Assembly: GCA_001657385.1 (NCBI GenBank) | Contig: LYSZ01000003.1 | Location: 485,341 to 549,340, forward strand | Source: Parvularcula sp. BBD 1991-13 | GTDB lineage: Bacteria > Pseudomonadota > Alphaproteobacteria > Caulobacterales > Parvularculaceae | Length of the DNA: 64,000 nucleotides | Direction: 5' to 3' | Program-made: the position numbers and the translations under genes | The notes under the pieces: generated by a model | Seen by the model: the letters and a program-made list of their open reading frames with translations, nothing else | The model's database searches: none | What the model was told of the DNA's origin: nothing | Part shown: one piece after another, positions 51,298 to 60,669 of the stretch | Numbering within the stretch: the stretch's first letter is position 1 | Layout: the number at the start of each line of letters is the position of its first letter

Positions 51298-52962
51298 ATG
51301 ACCGAAGGGCATTCCGCACTCCCGCTGACGCTCAGCGCGCTTCTGGAAACCGCCGCGGCGGCGCGCCCCGGCGACGACGCGCTCGTCTTTCCCGACAGCC
51401 GCCAGAGCTATGCGACGCTTTACGCCAACGCCCGGCGCTGGGCGAAAACCTTCATCGCGCTCGGCGTTCAGTCCAAGGATCATGTGGGCCTCCTCATGAC
51501 GACCCAGCCGGAATTCGTCGAGGCGCTGTTCGGGGCCGCCCTCGCCGGCGCCGCGTGCGTTCCCATCAATGCCCGCTACGCCCCGGCGGAACTCGCCTAC
51601 CTGATCGAAAACGCCGATATCGCCACCCTCGTCACCACCGACAAGGTCGCGGACGCCGTCGACTTCATCGCGCGATTGAACGAAGCCTTTCCCGACCTTC
51701 CGTACCAGGACGATGCGCGCCGCCTGTCGGTCGTGGGCGCGCCCCGGCTCGCCAATATCGTCGTCACCGGCGACGGCGGCCATCGCGGCTGCATCGCGGA
51801 AAGCGCGCTCGACGGCCTGGCCGCGCAGATCGGCGACGAAGAGCTGGAGGCGCGGATCGCCGGCGTCAGACCCGACGATCTCGGGCTGATCCTGTACACG
51901 TCGGGCACGACCTCGAATCCCAAGGGATGCATGATCCCCCACCGCGCCATCGTCTCGAACAGCCGCGCGCTCGGCCGGGGGCGCTACGAGATGACGGCCG
52001 ACGACCGCTTCTGGTCGCCGCTGCCGATCTTTCACATCGCCGGCATCCTGCCCATGGTCGCGGTGTTCGACGTGGGCGGCGCTTATCTCACCATCCCGCA
52101 TTTCGAGGCGGGCCTCGCCCTCGACATGCTGGAGCGGGAAAAGGCGACGGCGACCTACCCGTCTTTCGTGACCATCATGCAGGACCTCATCAGCCATCCG
52201 AACTTTCCGTCGACGGATCTCTCCCGCGTGCGCCTGATGAACTCCAATCTCGGCGTTCAGCCCGCCGCCATCAAGGACGCCATCGTCAGGGCCATGCCGC
52301 ATACCAAGCAGGTCGGCACCTACGGCCTGACGGAAGCCTCCGGCACGGTGTGCACGAGCCGTCTCAGCGACGACGAGGAGACCCGTACCTCGCGCCTCGG
52401 CGTTCCCCTGGACGGATGGGATTTGAAAATCGTCAGCATCGAAACCGGCGAGGCGTGCGGGGCGGACGAACGCGGCGAAATCTGCATCCGCGGCCCCGGC
52501 ATGCTGACGGGCTATTACAAGGACCCGGAAAAAACCGCCGAGGCGATCGACGCCGACGGCTGGCTGCATACCGGCGATCTCGGCTCCCTCGACGCCGCCG
52601 GACAGATCATGTTCCACGGCCGCACCAAGGACATGCTGAAGGTGGGCGGGGAGAATGTCGCCGCGGCGGAGATCGAAAGCGTCCTCAACGCCCATCCGGC
52701 GGTCGAACTCGCCCAGATCGTCGGCGCGCCCGATGCGCGCTATGAAGAGGTCGCCGCCGCCTTCGTCAAGCTGAAACAGGGCGAGACCGCCTCGCCGGAC
52801 GCGCTCATCGAGCACTGCCGGGGCAAGCTCGCCCGCTTCAAGATCCCGCGTTACGTCCGCTTCGTCGACGCCTGGCCGATGTCGACCAGCAAGATCCAGA
52901 AGTTCAAACTGAAAGCGCAGATTGCGGAAGAACTGAACGCCGCATCGGAAGACGTCGCCTAA
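51298..52962 (+). CDS. AMP-forming acyl-CoA synthetase/ligase
   Basis: A 554-aa ANL-superfamily enzyme with ATP motif LYTSGTTSNPKGC, YGLTEASGTVC, TGDLGSLD, GRTKDMLKVGGENV and the C-terminal catalytic Lys in STSKIQKFKLK. It activates a carboxylic acid to its CoA thioester via an acyl-AMP. The closest look is to long-chain/aryl acid ligases of the FadD family. It complements the CaiB-type transferase as an entry point to CoA intermediates. Confidence 0.94.
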   Translation: MTEGHSALPLTLSALLETAAAARPGDDALVFPDSRQSYATLYANARRWAKTFIALGVQSKDHVGLLMTTQPEFVEALFGAALAGAACVPINARYAPAELAYLIENADIATLVTTDKVADAVDFIARLNEAFPDLPYQDDARRLSVVGAPRLANIVVTGDGGHRGCIAESALDGLAAQIGDEELEARIAGVRPDDLGLILYTSGTTSNPKGCMIPHRAIVSNSRALGRGRYEMTADDRFWSPLPIFHIAGILPMVAVFDVGGAYLTIPHFEAGLALDMLEREKATATYPSFVTIMQDLISHPNFPSTDLSRVRLMNSNLGVQPAAIKDAIVRAMPHTKQVGTYGLTEASGTVCTSRLSDDEETRTSRLGVPLDGWDLKIVSIETGEACGADERGEICIRGPGMLTGYYKDPEKTAEAIDADGWLHTGDLGSLDAAGQIMFHGRTKDMLKVGGENVAAAEIESVLNAHPAVELAQIVGAPDARYEEVAAAFVKLKQGETASPDALIEHCRGKLARFKIPRYVRFVDAWPMSTSKIQKFKLKAQIAEELNAASEDVA

Positions 52963-52986
52963 GCGGCGCACAGGGAGGATACGCTC

Positions 52987-53298
52987 ATGACCGCTTTCGT
53001 CGCCAAACTTGTCGTCAAACCGGAGAAACGCGCGGAGTTCGAACGGTTGCAAACCGAACTGCGCGAGCTGACCCACCGGCATGAGCCGGACACGCCCGTC
53101 TACGAGCTGATCCGCTCGCGGGACGACGAGAACGCCTATCTGTGCGTTGCGACCTTCACGGGCGAAGAGGCGTTTCAATACCATCAGACGACGGATTTCC
53201 ACGACCGGCTCGCGCCGGCGATCCTCGCCTGCCTCGCCGAGGAGATGGATCTCGGCTTTTACGATATCGTCGGCCCGGCGAAACGCGCGTCGGCCTGA
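52987..53298 (+). CDS. ABM domain protein (2)
   Basis: A 103-aa paralogue-like ABM protein with FVAKLVVKPEKRAEFERLQ and FQYHQTTDFHDRLAP. It follows the ligase by 24 bp and precedes an SDR by 6 bp. The two ABM proteins share the fold but little sequence, so they may act on different intermediates or form a heterodimer. Confidence 0.87.
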   Translation: MTAFVAKLVVKPEKRAEFERLQTELRELTHRHEPDTPVYELIRSRDDENAYLCVATFTGEEAFQYHQTTDFHDRLAPAILACLAEEMDLGFYDIVGPAKRASA

Positions 53299-53304
53299 TC
53301 GCAA

Positions 53305-54105
53305 ATGGGCCGGCTCGACGGAAAAAGCGCAATCGTGCTCGGCGCCGCGGGCGCCGGCAATATGGGCCAGGTCATCGCCCGCCGCTTCGCCGAGGAAGGC
53401 GCGCGCGTGCTGGTCGCCGGGCGCCATGAAGAGGAGTTGCGGCGCTTCGCCGACGAGATCGGCGGGGCCTGCGCGCTCTGCGACATCACGCGGCGCGCCG
53501 ACCTCGACGCCCTTGCCGAGGCCGCGAAAGCCGCCCATGGCGGCGTCGACATCGCCGTCAACGCGACCGGATGGGGCCTCGTCAAACGGTTCGAGAAAAC
53601 CACGGAAGAGGACCTCGACAAAATCACAGCGCTACAGTTCAAGGGGCCGTTCTTTTTCATGCAAGCGATGGTTGGCGCCATGAAGGAAACCGGCGGCGGC
53701 TCGATCATCCAGATTTCGTCGGCCACCGCCACGATCATGCTTGATCACCATGCGGCCTATATGGGCACCAAGGCGGGAATCGATCATGTGGTTCGCTGCG
53801 TCGCCTATGAAAACGGCCGTTACGGCGTGCGCGCGAATTCCATTTCTCCGGGTTTCACCAGGACGCCGATGACGGCGGAGGCCGCGGCCCTGCCCGGCCT
53901 GGAAGACGCGTTCGTCAGGGAATACCCGATGGGCCGCGTCGGCACGTCCGAGGACGTGGCCGCGGCGGCGGTCTTTCTGGCCTCGGACGAATGCTTCATG
54001 ACCGGCCAGAACCTCCAGGCCAATGGCGGCCTCACCCTGCGCCGCAATCCGACGCAGGCGGAAATAAACGCCGCCGTCGCGGCGGCGTCGGCGGACAGGA
54101 AGTAA
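53305..54105 (+). CDS. SDR-family oxidoreductase
   Basis: A 266-aa SDR. The cofactor motif LGAAGAGNMGQV is longer than the standard TGxxxGxG, followed by GRHEEEL, which suggests NADP. The catalytic region is ISSATA and YMGTKAG (Tyr and Lys kept). It ends the ABM-ligase-ABM-SDR operon and converges on the VOC genes. The role is probably oxidation or reduction of an alcohol or ketone intermediate. Confidence 0.91.
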   Translation: MGRLDGKSAIVLGAAGAGNMGQVIARRFAEEGARVLVAGRHEEELRRFADEIGGACALCDITRRADLDALAEAAKAAHGGVDIAVNATGWGLVKRFEKTTEEDLDKITALQFKGPFFFMQAMVGAMKETGGGSIIQISSATATIMLDHHAAYMGTKAGIDHVVRCVAYENGRYGVRANSISPGFTRTPMTAEAAALPGLEDAFVREYPMGRVGTSEDVAAAAVFLASDECFMTGQNLQANGGLTLRRNPTQAEINAAVAAASADRK

Positions 54106-54116
54106 CGCCCTGTCCG

Positions 54117-54683
54117 TCAAAGGCGGCGCAGATACGCCTCGCCGTCCCAGCCCTTCGATTTGCGCCGGATGAAATCGTAGAATTTCCGCAGATCGGGCGA
54201 CGGCTCGTAGAATTCCAGCATATGTCCGTGCGCCTTGCGCGCGTCGACCATGGCGAAGCGCATCCCGCCCTTGAGCCGGGCGTCGAGGGCGCAGGCCATG
54301 CCCTGCGCGGCGGCCCTGTCGAGCGCGGCCTGAACGTCGTCGACGAACACCGCCGCATGGTGCAGGCCCTCGCTGTGAGCGTCGTACATGTCGCGCACCG
54401 CCGAGGGCGCGTCGTCATGCTGATGGATCAGCTCGATCATGACGTCGCCCAGTTGACCGTAGGCGGAACTGTGATCGAACCGCGCGGGCGCGCCGCGATA
54501 GAACGCCGCTTCCAACGCGATATGCTCGATCAGGTAGAACGGCCCGGCGCTAAGTTGTTGCGACCAGTACCGCGCGGCGGCGTCGATATCGGGCGCGTGG
54601 TAGGCGAGTTGCACCACGGGGCCGAAGCCCTCGACGGTCTTCGCGGCGCTGGCGAACGAGCGCCATGCGCCCGGCGCGCTCAT
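54117..54683 (-). CDS. VOC superfamily (glyoxalase/dioxygenase fold) protein (1)
   Basis: A 188-aa VOC protein with paired beta-alpha-beta-beta-beta modules: QLAYHAPDIDAAARYWSQ at the N terminus, EGLHHAAVFVDDVQAALDRA in the middle and HMLEFYE at the end, giving His/Glu metal ligands. It could be an epimerase, a glyoxalase-like lyase or an extradiol-type dioxygenase. The start overlaps the stop of the VOC gene upstream (ATGA), so the two products may form a heterodimer. Confidence 0.88.
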   Translation of the reverse strand: MSAPGAWRSFASAAKTVEGFGPVVQLAYHAPDIDAAARYWSQQLSAGPFYLIEHIALEAAFYRGAPARFDHSSAYGQLGDVMIELIHQHDDAPSAVRDMYDAHSEGLHHAAVFVDDVQAALDRAAAQGMACALDARLKGGMRFAMVDARKAHGHMLEFYEPSPDLRKFYDFIRRKSKGWDGEAYLRRL

Positions 54684-55222
54684 GCGGTGAGATCGGCGGC
54701 GTCGCGCAAGGGGTCGGTCCCGTCCCAGTTTTCCGCCGCCTCGCGCACGCGCGCGAAATAGTTGTGGATGAACGGCAGGTCTTCGAGCACCTCGACCATG
54801 CACGCCATGGTCGCCGACGCATCCACATAACAGAACCTCAACGGTCCGAATTCGCCGCTCGCCGCCACGGGACAGCCGAGCGCCTCGTAGCGCGCGACGT
54901 CCTTTTCGTAATCCTCGACGATCACCGCTACGTGATGAAAACCTTCGCGGCCCTTCGGGATGAGGTCGCGGTAACAGGAGGGGGAATCGCAATGCTGCTC
55001 GATCAACTCGACATGCACGTCTCCCGCCTGCGCGAGCGCGGCGGAAAACGACACGTCGCCGGGCTTCCCGCGATATAGAGGGTTCGTCACCCGCGGTCGC
55101 TCCAGAAGGAAAAAGGGGCCTATGCCGAATGTCCGTGTCCAGCGGGCCGCCGCCTCGCGCACGTCGTTGACGACATAGGCGAGTTGCAGGATCTTGTGAT
55201 TCGTCGCCGGCAATAGCTGCAT
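54680..55222 (-). CDS. VOC superfamily protein (2)
   Basis: A 180-aa VOC protein with HKILQLAYVVNDVREAAARW, HVELIEQHCDSPSCYRD and EGFHHVAVIVEDYEKDVARY. It is paralogous in layout to the next gene, with which it overlaps by 4 bp. It lies 39 bp after the E2 gene on the same strand, so it probably belongs to the long minus-strand operon driven from operator E. Confidence 0.88.
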   Translation of the reverse strand: MQLLPATNHKILQLAYVVNDVREAAARWTRTFGIGPFFLLERPRVTNPLYRGKPGDVSFSAALAQAGDVHVELIEQHCDSPSCYRDLIPKGREGFHHVAVIVEDYEKDVARYEALGCPVAASGEFGPLRFCYVDASATMACMVEVLEDLPFIHNYFARVREAAENWDGTDPLRDAADLTA

Positions 55223-55261
55223 CGTCCTCGCCCTCTTCCCTTGTTGGCGTTCGTCGCGCGG

Positions 55262-56485
55262 CTAGAGCGCGTCAGGCCGCTCCAGCGCCGATTTCAGCGC
55301 ACGCAGGAATTGCCCGCCGACGGCGCCGTCGATCGCGCGGTGGTCGCATGACAGGGTGACGCTGACAGCGTTGACGAAGCCGATCCCGTCATCCGTTTCG
55401 ACGGGCGCGCGGTGGAGCGCGCCGATGGCGAGAATCGCGCCCATGGGCGGATTGAGCACCGCGTCGAAATTGTCAACGCCGTACATGCCGAGATTGGAGA
55501 CGCTGAACGTTCCCCCGGCATAATCGCGTTGCTCCAGTTTTTCCGCCCGCGCGCGCTCGGCGAGATCCTTCATCTCGGCGGCGATGACGGCGACGGATTT
55601 TTCGTCGGCGCGGCGAATCACCGGCGCGATCAGCCCGCCCGGCGTGGCGACGGCGACGGAAATGTCCGCATGCCGATAACGGTGGATGGCGTCGTCCGCC
55701 CAGCAGACATTCGCCTCGGGCGTTTCCATCAGCGCCGCGGCGCACGCCTTGATCAGATAATCGTTCACCGAGGGCGCCGCGCCGGTCTCGTCTTTCAGCC
55801 GGCTTCGAAGCGCCACGACGGCGTCCATGTTCATCGTCCTGCGCAGATAGAAATGCGGCGCGGTCTGCTTCGCCTCGGTCAGCCGCCGGGCGATGGTGCG
55901 GCGCATGGAAGAAAGCTTGACGACCTCATACGGATTGTCCGCCGCCGCGCTTTCCGCGCCGTCGCCCAGCCCTTGCGCTTTCGCGGCCTGCTCCACGTCC
56001 TGAAGGGAAATGCGCCCGTTGCGCCCGCTGCCCTCGACGCTGGCGAGATCGACCCCCAGCCGCTGCGCCAGTTCCGCCGCCTTGGGCGAAATCGACAGGC
56101 CCTCGGGAAGCGCCGTCGTTCCGGGGTCGGATTGCGCCGCGTTTGCCTCCGTCGCCGGCGCGTCGTCCGCGTCGCCGAAACCGGCGTCCGCGGGTTTGAA
56201 CGCCTCGATAAAGGCATCGATCTCGCTGTCGGGCACGTCGGGTTCGGCGAAGACCGCGATCAGGGCGCCGACCGGATAGGTCTCCTCCTCCAGGCCGATG
56301 CGCCGGCGCAGGGTCGCGGTGTATTCAAGCTCCACGTCATTGGCGATCTTGTCGGTTTCGATGACGGCGAAGAGATCGCCTTCCTTGACGGTCTGGCCCT
56401 CTTCCGCATGCCACTCGCGGATCACGCCCTCTTCCATCTCGATGCCCCATTTGGGCATGGTGAACGCTTGAATTCGATCGACCAT
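55262..56485 (-). CDS. Dihydrolipoamide acyltransferase (E2) of an acetoin/2-oxoacid dehydrogenase complex
   Basis: A 407-aa E2 with one N-terminal lipoyl domain (lipoyl-Lys46 in ETDKIAN), an E3-binding domain (ISPKAAELAQRLGVDLASV, GRNGRISLQDV) and a catalytic domain ending in SCDHRAIDGAVGG with the HxxxD pair. It transfers the acyl group made by E1 to CoA. No E3 (lipoamide dehydrogenase) gene is present, so it must borrow one from elsewhere. It is the third gene of the E1a-E1b-E2 set. Confidence 0.94.
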   Translation of the reverse strand: MVDRIQAFTMPKWGIEMEEGVIREWHAEEGQTVKEGDLFAVIETDKIANDVELEYTATLRRRIGLEEETYPVGALIAVFAEPDVPDSEIDAFIEAFKPADAGFGDADDAPATEANAAQSDPGTTALPEGLSISPKAAELAQRLGVDLASVEGSGRNGRISLQDVEQAAKAQGLGDGAESAAADNPYEVVKLSSMRRTIARRLTEAKQTAPHFYLRRTMNMDAVVALRSRLKDETGAAPSVNDYLIKACAAALMETPEANVCWADDAIHRYRHADISVAVATPGGLIAPVIRRADEKSVAVIAAEMKDLAERARAEKLEQRDYAGGTFSVSNLGMYGVDNFDAVLNPPMGAILAIGALHRAPVETDDGIGFVNAVSVTLSCDHRAIDGAVGGQFLRALKSALERPDAL

Positions 56486-56496
56486 CGCCGCCGCCT

Positions 56497-57510
56497 CTAT
56501 TTGTAGGAAATGACTTTACGCACCGCCGCCTCGATATGCGACGGACCCGGAACATAAGCGCGTTCCAGGTTCTTGGCGAACGGCACCGGCGCATGGGGCG
56601 CCGTTACCTGCTGCACCGGCGCCTTCAGCGAGGAGAACCCCTGACTGACGACAAAACCGGCGATATCGGCGGCGAGAGAACAGCGCGGCGGACATTCGTC
56701 CACAACCACGAGCCGGCCGGTCTTTTCAACGCTGTCGAGAATGGCGTCCTCGTCCATCGGGCTGGTGGTGCGCAGATCGATGAGATCGGCGTTCACCCCG
56801 TCATCGGCGAGCGCAGCCAGCGCCTTCTCGGCGAAGACCACCATGCGGCCCATGGCGACGATGGTGACGTCGTCGCCCTCGCTGAGAAGCGCGGCCTTGC
56901 CGAACGGCACGACATGCTCGCCGTCGGGCGTCTCGCCCTTTCGTCCGTACATCGCCTTGTGCTCGAAGAAGATTACCGGATCGTCGTCTCGGATCGCAGT
57001 CGTCAGGAGCCCCTTGGCGTCCGCCGGACTGGCCGGCATCGCCACCTTCACGCCTGGGATCGACGTCGCGATCTGGTACATGGCCTGGCTGTGCTGGGCG
57101 GCCATGTTCATGCCCGCGCCGTATGGCACGCGGATCACCACGGGGCATTTCGCCTTGCCGCCGGACATGTAGCGGAACTTCGCCGCCTGGTTCATCACCT
57201 GGTCGAGGGCGAGGCCGAGAAAGTCCGCGAACATGATTTCCGCGACGCCGCGCTTGCCGGCCAGGGACGCGCCGACCGCAAGACCGACGATGGTGTTCTC
57301 CGAGATCGGCGTATCGAGCACCCGGTCCTCGCCGAAGCGCGGCAGGAGCCCCGCGGTGACGCCGAAGATGCCGCCCGAGGCTTCGCGTTCGCCGGAGGTG
57401 CCGCCGGCGCCGCCGGAAACGTCTTCCCCGCAGACGAAGACGCGGTCGTCGCGCTCCATCTCCTGATGCATCGCCTCGTTCAAGGCTTCGCGATAGGTTT
57501 TTACCGGCAT
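56497..57510 (-). CDS. Acetoin/2-oxoacid dehydrogenase E1 component, beta subunit
   Basis: A 337-aa transketolase-like beta subunit with YREALNEAMHQEMERD, FVCGEDVSGGAGG, DTPISENTIVGLAVGASLAG and PYGAGMNMAAQHSQ. Acetoin dehydrogenase (AcoB) and pyruvate dehydrogenase beta chains are the nearest relatives. It lies 11 bp before E2 and 9 bp after E1 alpha. Confidence 0.94.
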   Translation of the reverse strand: MPVKTYREALNEAMHQEMERDDRVFVCGEDVSGGAGGTSGEREASGGIFGVTAGLLPRFGEDRVLDTPISENTIVGLAVGASLAGKRGVAEIMFADFLGLALDQVMNQAAKFRYMSGGKAKCPVVIRVPYGAGMNMAAQHSQAMYQIATSIPGVKVAMPASPADAKGLLTTAIRDDDPVIFFEHKAMYGRKGETPDGEHVVPFGKAALLSEGDDVTIVAMGRMVVFAEKALAALADDGVNADLIDLRTTSPMDEDAILDSVEKTGRLVVVDECPPRCSLAADIAGFVVSQGFSSLKAPVQQVTAPHAPVPFAKNLERAYVPGPSHIEAAVRKVISYK

Positions 57511-57519
57511 GATCGCCCC

Positions 57520-58491
57520 TTACGGATAAGAGATGTAAACATCGGTGGTGATTTCCTCCATCGCCGCGGGCTCGGCGGCGCGCGCTTCGGCGACCGCCTC
57601 GTCGATCAGGGCAAGGACGTCCTCGTCGATGGCGTCCAGCGCCGCGTCCAGCCCGTCGCCCGCGACGCTGTTGCGGAAATTCTTGAGGCAGTCCATTTCG
57701 GCGCGATGGCGCTTGACCTCGTCCTTGGCCCGGTATTTCTGCGGATCGCCCTCGAAATGGCCGAAAAAGCGGGTCGTCTGAAACTCCGCCGTACACGGCC
57801 CTTTTCCCGACCGGACGTGGTCGAGAATCTCGGCCATGGCGTCGTAGACCTCAAAGTAATCGCAGCCGTCGGCCTTGACCGCCTTCATGCCGAACGCCGC
57901 GGAGCGGGCCGCGATGTCTTTCGACCCGACGGCGTAATCGGCGCCCGTATGTTCCGAGTAGCCATTGTTCTCGATGACGAAAATCGCCGGCAGGTTGAGA
58001 ACGACCGCCATGTTCATGGCTTCGAGCACCGCGCCCTGGTTGACGGAACCGTCGCCGCCGAAGGAAATCGCGACGCGCCCCTCGCCGTCGAGCTTCGCCG
58101 ACAGGGCCGCGCCCACCGCGAGCGGGCCGCCGGCGCCGACAATGCCGTTGGCGCCGAGCATGCCCTTGTCGAAATCGGCGATATGCATGGAGCCGCCCTT
58201 GCCCTTGCCGAGGCCGGCGCCGCGGCCATAGATCTCCGCCATCATCCCTTTGACGTCGCAGCCCTTGGCGATGCAGTGGCCGTGCCCGCGATGGGTCGAG
58301 ACGATGAAGTCCTTTTCGTCGAGATGTTCGCACACGCCGACCGCCACGGCCTCCTGGCCGGAATAGAGATGGGTGAACCCGGCGATCTCGCCGGTCATGA
58401 TCTCCTTGTGCAGACGTTCCTCGAACTCGCGGATCGTTTTCATCTGGCGATAGGCGCGCAGCAATTGATCCCTGCTCTGTTGTAGGCCCAT
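57520..58491 (-). CDS. Acetoin/2-oxoacid dehydrogenase E1 component, alpha subunit (TPP-dependent)
   Basis: A 323-aa TPP-binding alpha subunit. The TPP/Mg motif is GGDGSVNQGAVLEAMNMAVVLNLPAIFVIENN (Gly-Asp-Gly to Asn-Asn), and HRGHGHCIAKGCD and GRGAGLGKGKGGSMH are typical of AcoA-like E1 chains. Acetoin-type E1s cleave a hydroxyketone or diketone between carbonyl carbons. Branched-chain or pyruvate substrates are alternatives. It starts 1 bp after the Rieske oxygenase stop, so an oxygenation product may be its substrate. Confidence 0.93.
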   Translation of the reverse strand: MGLQQSRDQLLRAYRQMKTIREFEERLHKEIMTGEIAGFTHLYSGQEAVAVGVCEHLDEKDFIVSTHRGHGHCIAKGCDVKGMMAEIYGRGAGLGKGKGGSMHIADFDKGMLGANGIVGAGGPLAVGAALSAKLDGEGRVAISFGGDGSVNQGAVLEAMNMAVVLNLPAIFVIENNGYSEHTGADYAVGSKDIAARSAAFGMKAVKADGCDYFEVYDAMAEILDHVRSGKGPCTAEFQTTRFFGHFEGDPQKYRAKDEVKRHRAEMDCLKNFRNSVAGDGLDAALDAIDEDVLALIDEAVAEARAAEPAAMEEITTDVYISYP

Positions 58492-58492
58492 G

Positions 58493-59845
58493 TTACTTTC
58501 CGCCCTTGCTGGAGGGGTTGTCGTACTTCCCGGCGAGATAATCCTCGATGGTTTTGTGAAAATGCCGGATGCGCAGCTCCTGTTCGCCCAGCCACAGCCC
58601 CGGATACCCTTCCGAGTTCATGCCCCGCTGGACGAAAGGGAGGTTGTACGCATCCTGATCGATGACGAGGCCGAGGGACGTCTCGCCGTATTTGAACTGG
58701 CGATGCGTGGGGCGCTCGTAGTTTTCCCAGTCGAAATCCTCGCCCGGCAGTTCGAACATCCAGTAGTCGAAGAACATCTTGTTCGGATCCGTCGGATGGG
58801 GGCGCTGGCGGAACATCATCAGATCGTCCGCATGAACGTTCATGGTGATATTGGGAAAGATCATGTAATGATAGTCGTCCGTTAGCTGATCGTCGTTCAG
58901 CTCGGAATAGTCCTTGCCCTGCTCGGCGCCGTGCTTGCGCTTGTGGGCCTGGACCGCTTCGCGCACGTCATAGACGGACCCCTCGTAGGAAGCCGGGTCC
59001 ATGCCGGCGCCGCGCATGACCACCTTGATCGGCGGCGGAATTTCCGAAGGCGACACGACCCTCGGGCTGAGCACGCCGAAGGCGATGAGATAGCGGTTAT
59101 GGCGTTCGTAACAGTCGATCTGGATGTCGAGATCGTCGAGATAATAGAGAAGCTGCGGGTGAATGCCCTGAACGTGATAGCTCTCGTTGAAGGCGTCCAC
59201 GGATGCTTTCCAGTTGCAGTCCCATTCCACCGTCACCCATCGGGTCGGCGTCATGCGCTCGAAATGATAGGGATCGAGATGTTTCGGGATCACGCCTAGA
59301 TAATCGCGCAAGGGTTCGACGTCCGGGTTGAGACTGAACCAGACGAACGAGCCCCAGGTGTCGCAGGCGACCTCGTTCAGCCCGCCGCAGGGCGGCGCGC
59401 CCTGCGGGAAGGTCTCCAGGTCCGGAATGTCGGAAAACGTTCCGTCCAGCTTGTAGCGCCAGTTGTGATAGCGGCAGCGGAAATCGCTCGCGCCTTCGAG
59501 CGGCTTGTGCGCGCCGTGCACCAACTGATTGCCGCGGTGCAGGCAGACATTGTAGAAGGCGCGCACGGACTTGTCCTGCTGGCGAACGAGCAGGATCGAC
59601 TCCCCGCCGATTTCCGTCACCATGTGGTCGCCGGGCTCGGGAATGTCGTCCTCGCGGCAGCCGAGCAGCCAGACCTTCTTCCACATCCCTTCCCATTCGC
59701 GCCTCGCATAGTCCGCGCTGGTGTAGCGCTCCGCCGGGATCAGATCCGAGCCGAGCTTCGGTTTCGGCTCGGCCTTGATCGGCGTCCCGTGCGGTCCGGC
59801 CGGGCGCGAGGTGCGTTTGATTTTCTGCTGTCGACGGACTTTCAT
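58493..59845 (-). CDS. Rieske non-heme iron oxygenase, alpha subunit (2)
   Basis: A 450-aa oxygenase. The Rieske ligands are Cys101/His103 in CLHRG and Cys124/His127 in CRYHNW. The catalytic iron motif is NESYHVQGIHPQ. It has an unusual basic N terminus (MKVRRQQKIKRTSR) and a long C-terminal half with FPNITMNVHADD. No beta subunit is nearby. It is wedged between an SDR and E1 alpha, with gaps of 4 and 1 bp, so it is co-translated with the dehydrogenase complex. Confidence 0.94.
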   Translation of the reverse strand: MKVRRQQKIKRTSRPAGPHGTPIKAEPKPKLGSDLIPAERYTSADYARREWEGMWKKVWLLGCREDDIPEPGDHMVTEIGGESILLVRQQDKSVRAFYNVCLHRGNQLVHGAHKPLEGASDFRCRYHNWRYKLDGTFSDIPDLETFPQGAPPCGGLNEVACDTWGSFVWFSLNPDVEPLRDYLGVIPKHLDPYHFERMTPTRWVTVEWDCNWKASVDAFNESYHVQGIHPQLLYYLDDLDIQIDCYERHNRYLIAFGVLSPRVVSPSEIPPPIKVVMRGAGMDPASYEGSVYDVREAVQAHKRKHGAEQGKDYSELNDDQLTDDYHYMIFPNITMNVHADDLMMFRQRPHPTDPNKMFFDYWMFELPGEDFDWENYERPTHRQFKYGETSLGLVIDQDAYNLPFVQRGMNSEGYPGLWLGEQELRIRHFHKTIEDYLAGKYDNPSSKGGK

Positions 59846-59849
59846 GGGA

Positions 59850-60614
59850 CTAGAACTGAACCCGCTTGGTGTAGCCGCCGTCGACCACGAGATTGACGCC
59901 CGTCACCCAGCTTGCCGCCTGGCTCGACAGAAAGACGATGCAGTTGGCGACTTCCTCCGGCGTGCCGAGACGGCCGAGCGCATGGGTCTTCTCCGTGCGG
60001 TCATAGAATTTCTCGTTCGAGATCTTGATCATGTCCCATGCGCCGCCGTCGAAATAGATCGGCCCCGGAGAAACGGAATTGATCCGTATGCCTTTATCCC
60101 CGTGGGCCTGGCTCAACTGCTTGGCGTAGGTGATGAGCGCGGCTTTCATGGCGTTATAAGCCTGGGGAACCATGAAAGTTTCCACCGCCGCCGTGGTCGA
60201 GATCATGGTGATCGCGCCGCCGCCGCGTTCTTCCATATGCGGAATGACCGCCTCGACGCCGCGTACGGTGCCAAGAACGTCGATCTCGAAGTTTTTCCAC
60301 CAGTTCTTTTCGCTGTCCGCGCCGCCGCCGGCGGAAACATTGGGAATGAAAACGTCGACGCCGCCCAGTTCCTCGCTCATCTTCTCGATCCAGGCTTCGT
60401 ACTCGTCCTTGTTCTTGATGTTGCAGGGCTCGCCGATGATGCGCCCGTCGGCGAGCAGGCCGATCTCCTTCACCGCCTTCGACACGCTTTCCGGCGAGCG
60501 CGAGCAGATGGCCACGTTCGCGCCTTCCTCCGCGAAGAGATTGGCGACGCGACGGCCGATCCCCTGCGTCGCGCCGGTGATGAGAACGTTCTTGCCGCGA
60601 AGACCCAGATCCAT
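59850..60614 (-). CDS. SDR-family oxidoreductase
   Basis: A 254-aa SDR with TGATQGIGRRVA and SRSPESV, then ISTTAAVETFM and the catalytic Tyr/Lys in AYNAMKAAL. The NNAG motif is changed to PNVSAGGG. It is the first gene of the minus-strand operon leading to Rieske (2), E1a, E1b, E2 and the VOC pair. Operator E is 56 bp upstream. It probably acts on a hydroxylated intermediate. Confidence 0.91.
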   Translation of the reverse strand: MDLGLRGKNVLITGATQGIGRRVANLFAEEGANVAICSRSPESVSKAVKEIGLLADGRIIGEPCNIKNKDEYEAWIEKMSEELGGVDVFIPNVSAGGGADSEKNWWKNFEIDVLGTVRGVEAVIPHMEERGGGAITMISTTAAVETFMVPQAYNAMKAALITYAKQLSQAHGDKGIRINSVSPGPIYFDGGAWDMIKISNEKFYDRTEKTHALGRLGTPEEVANCIVFLSSQAASWVTGVNLVVDGGYTKRVQF

Positions 60615-60669
60615 GTCCTATCCTTTTCGCTGTGCAGGCCTGCGGGGCGTGCGCCCCGTCAATTAAAAG

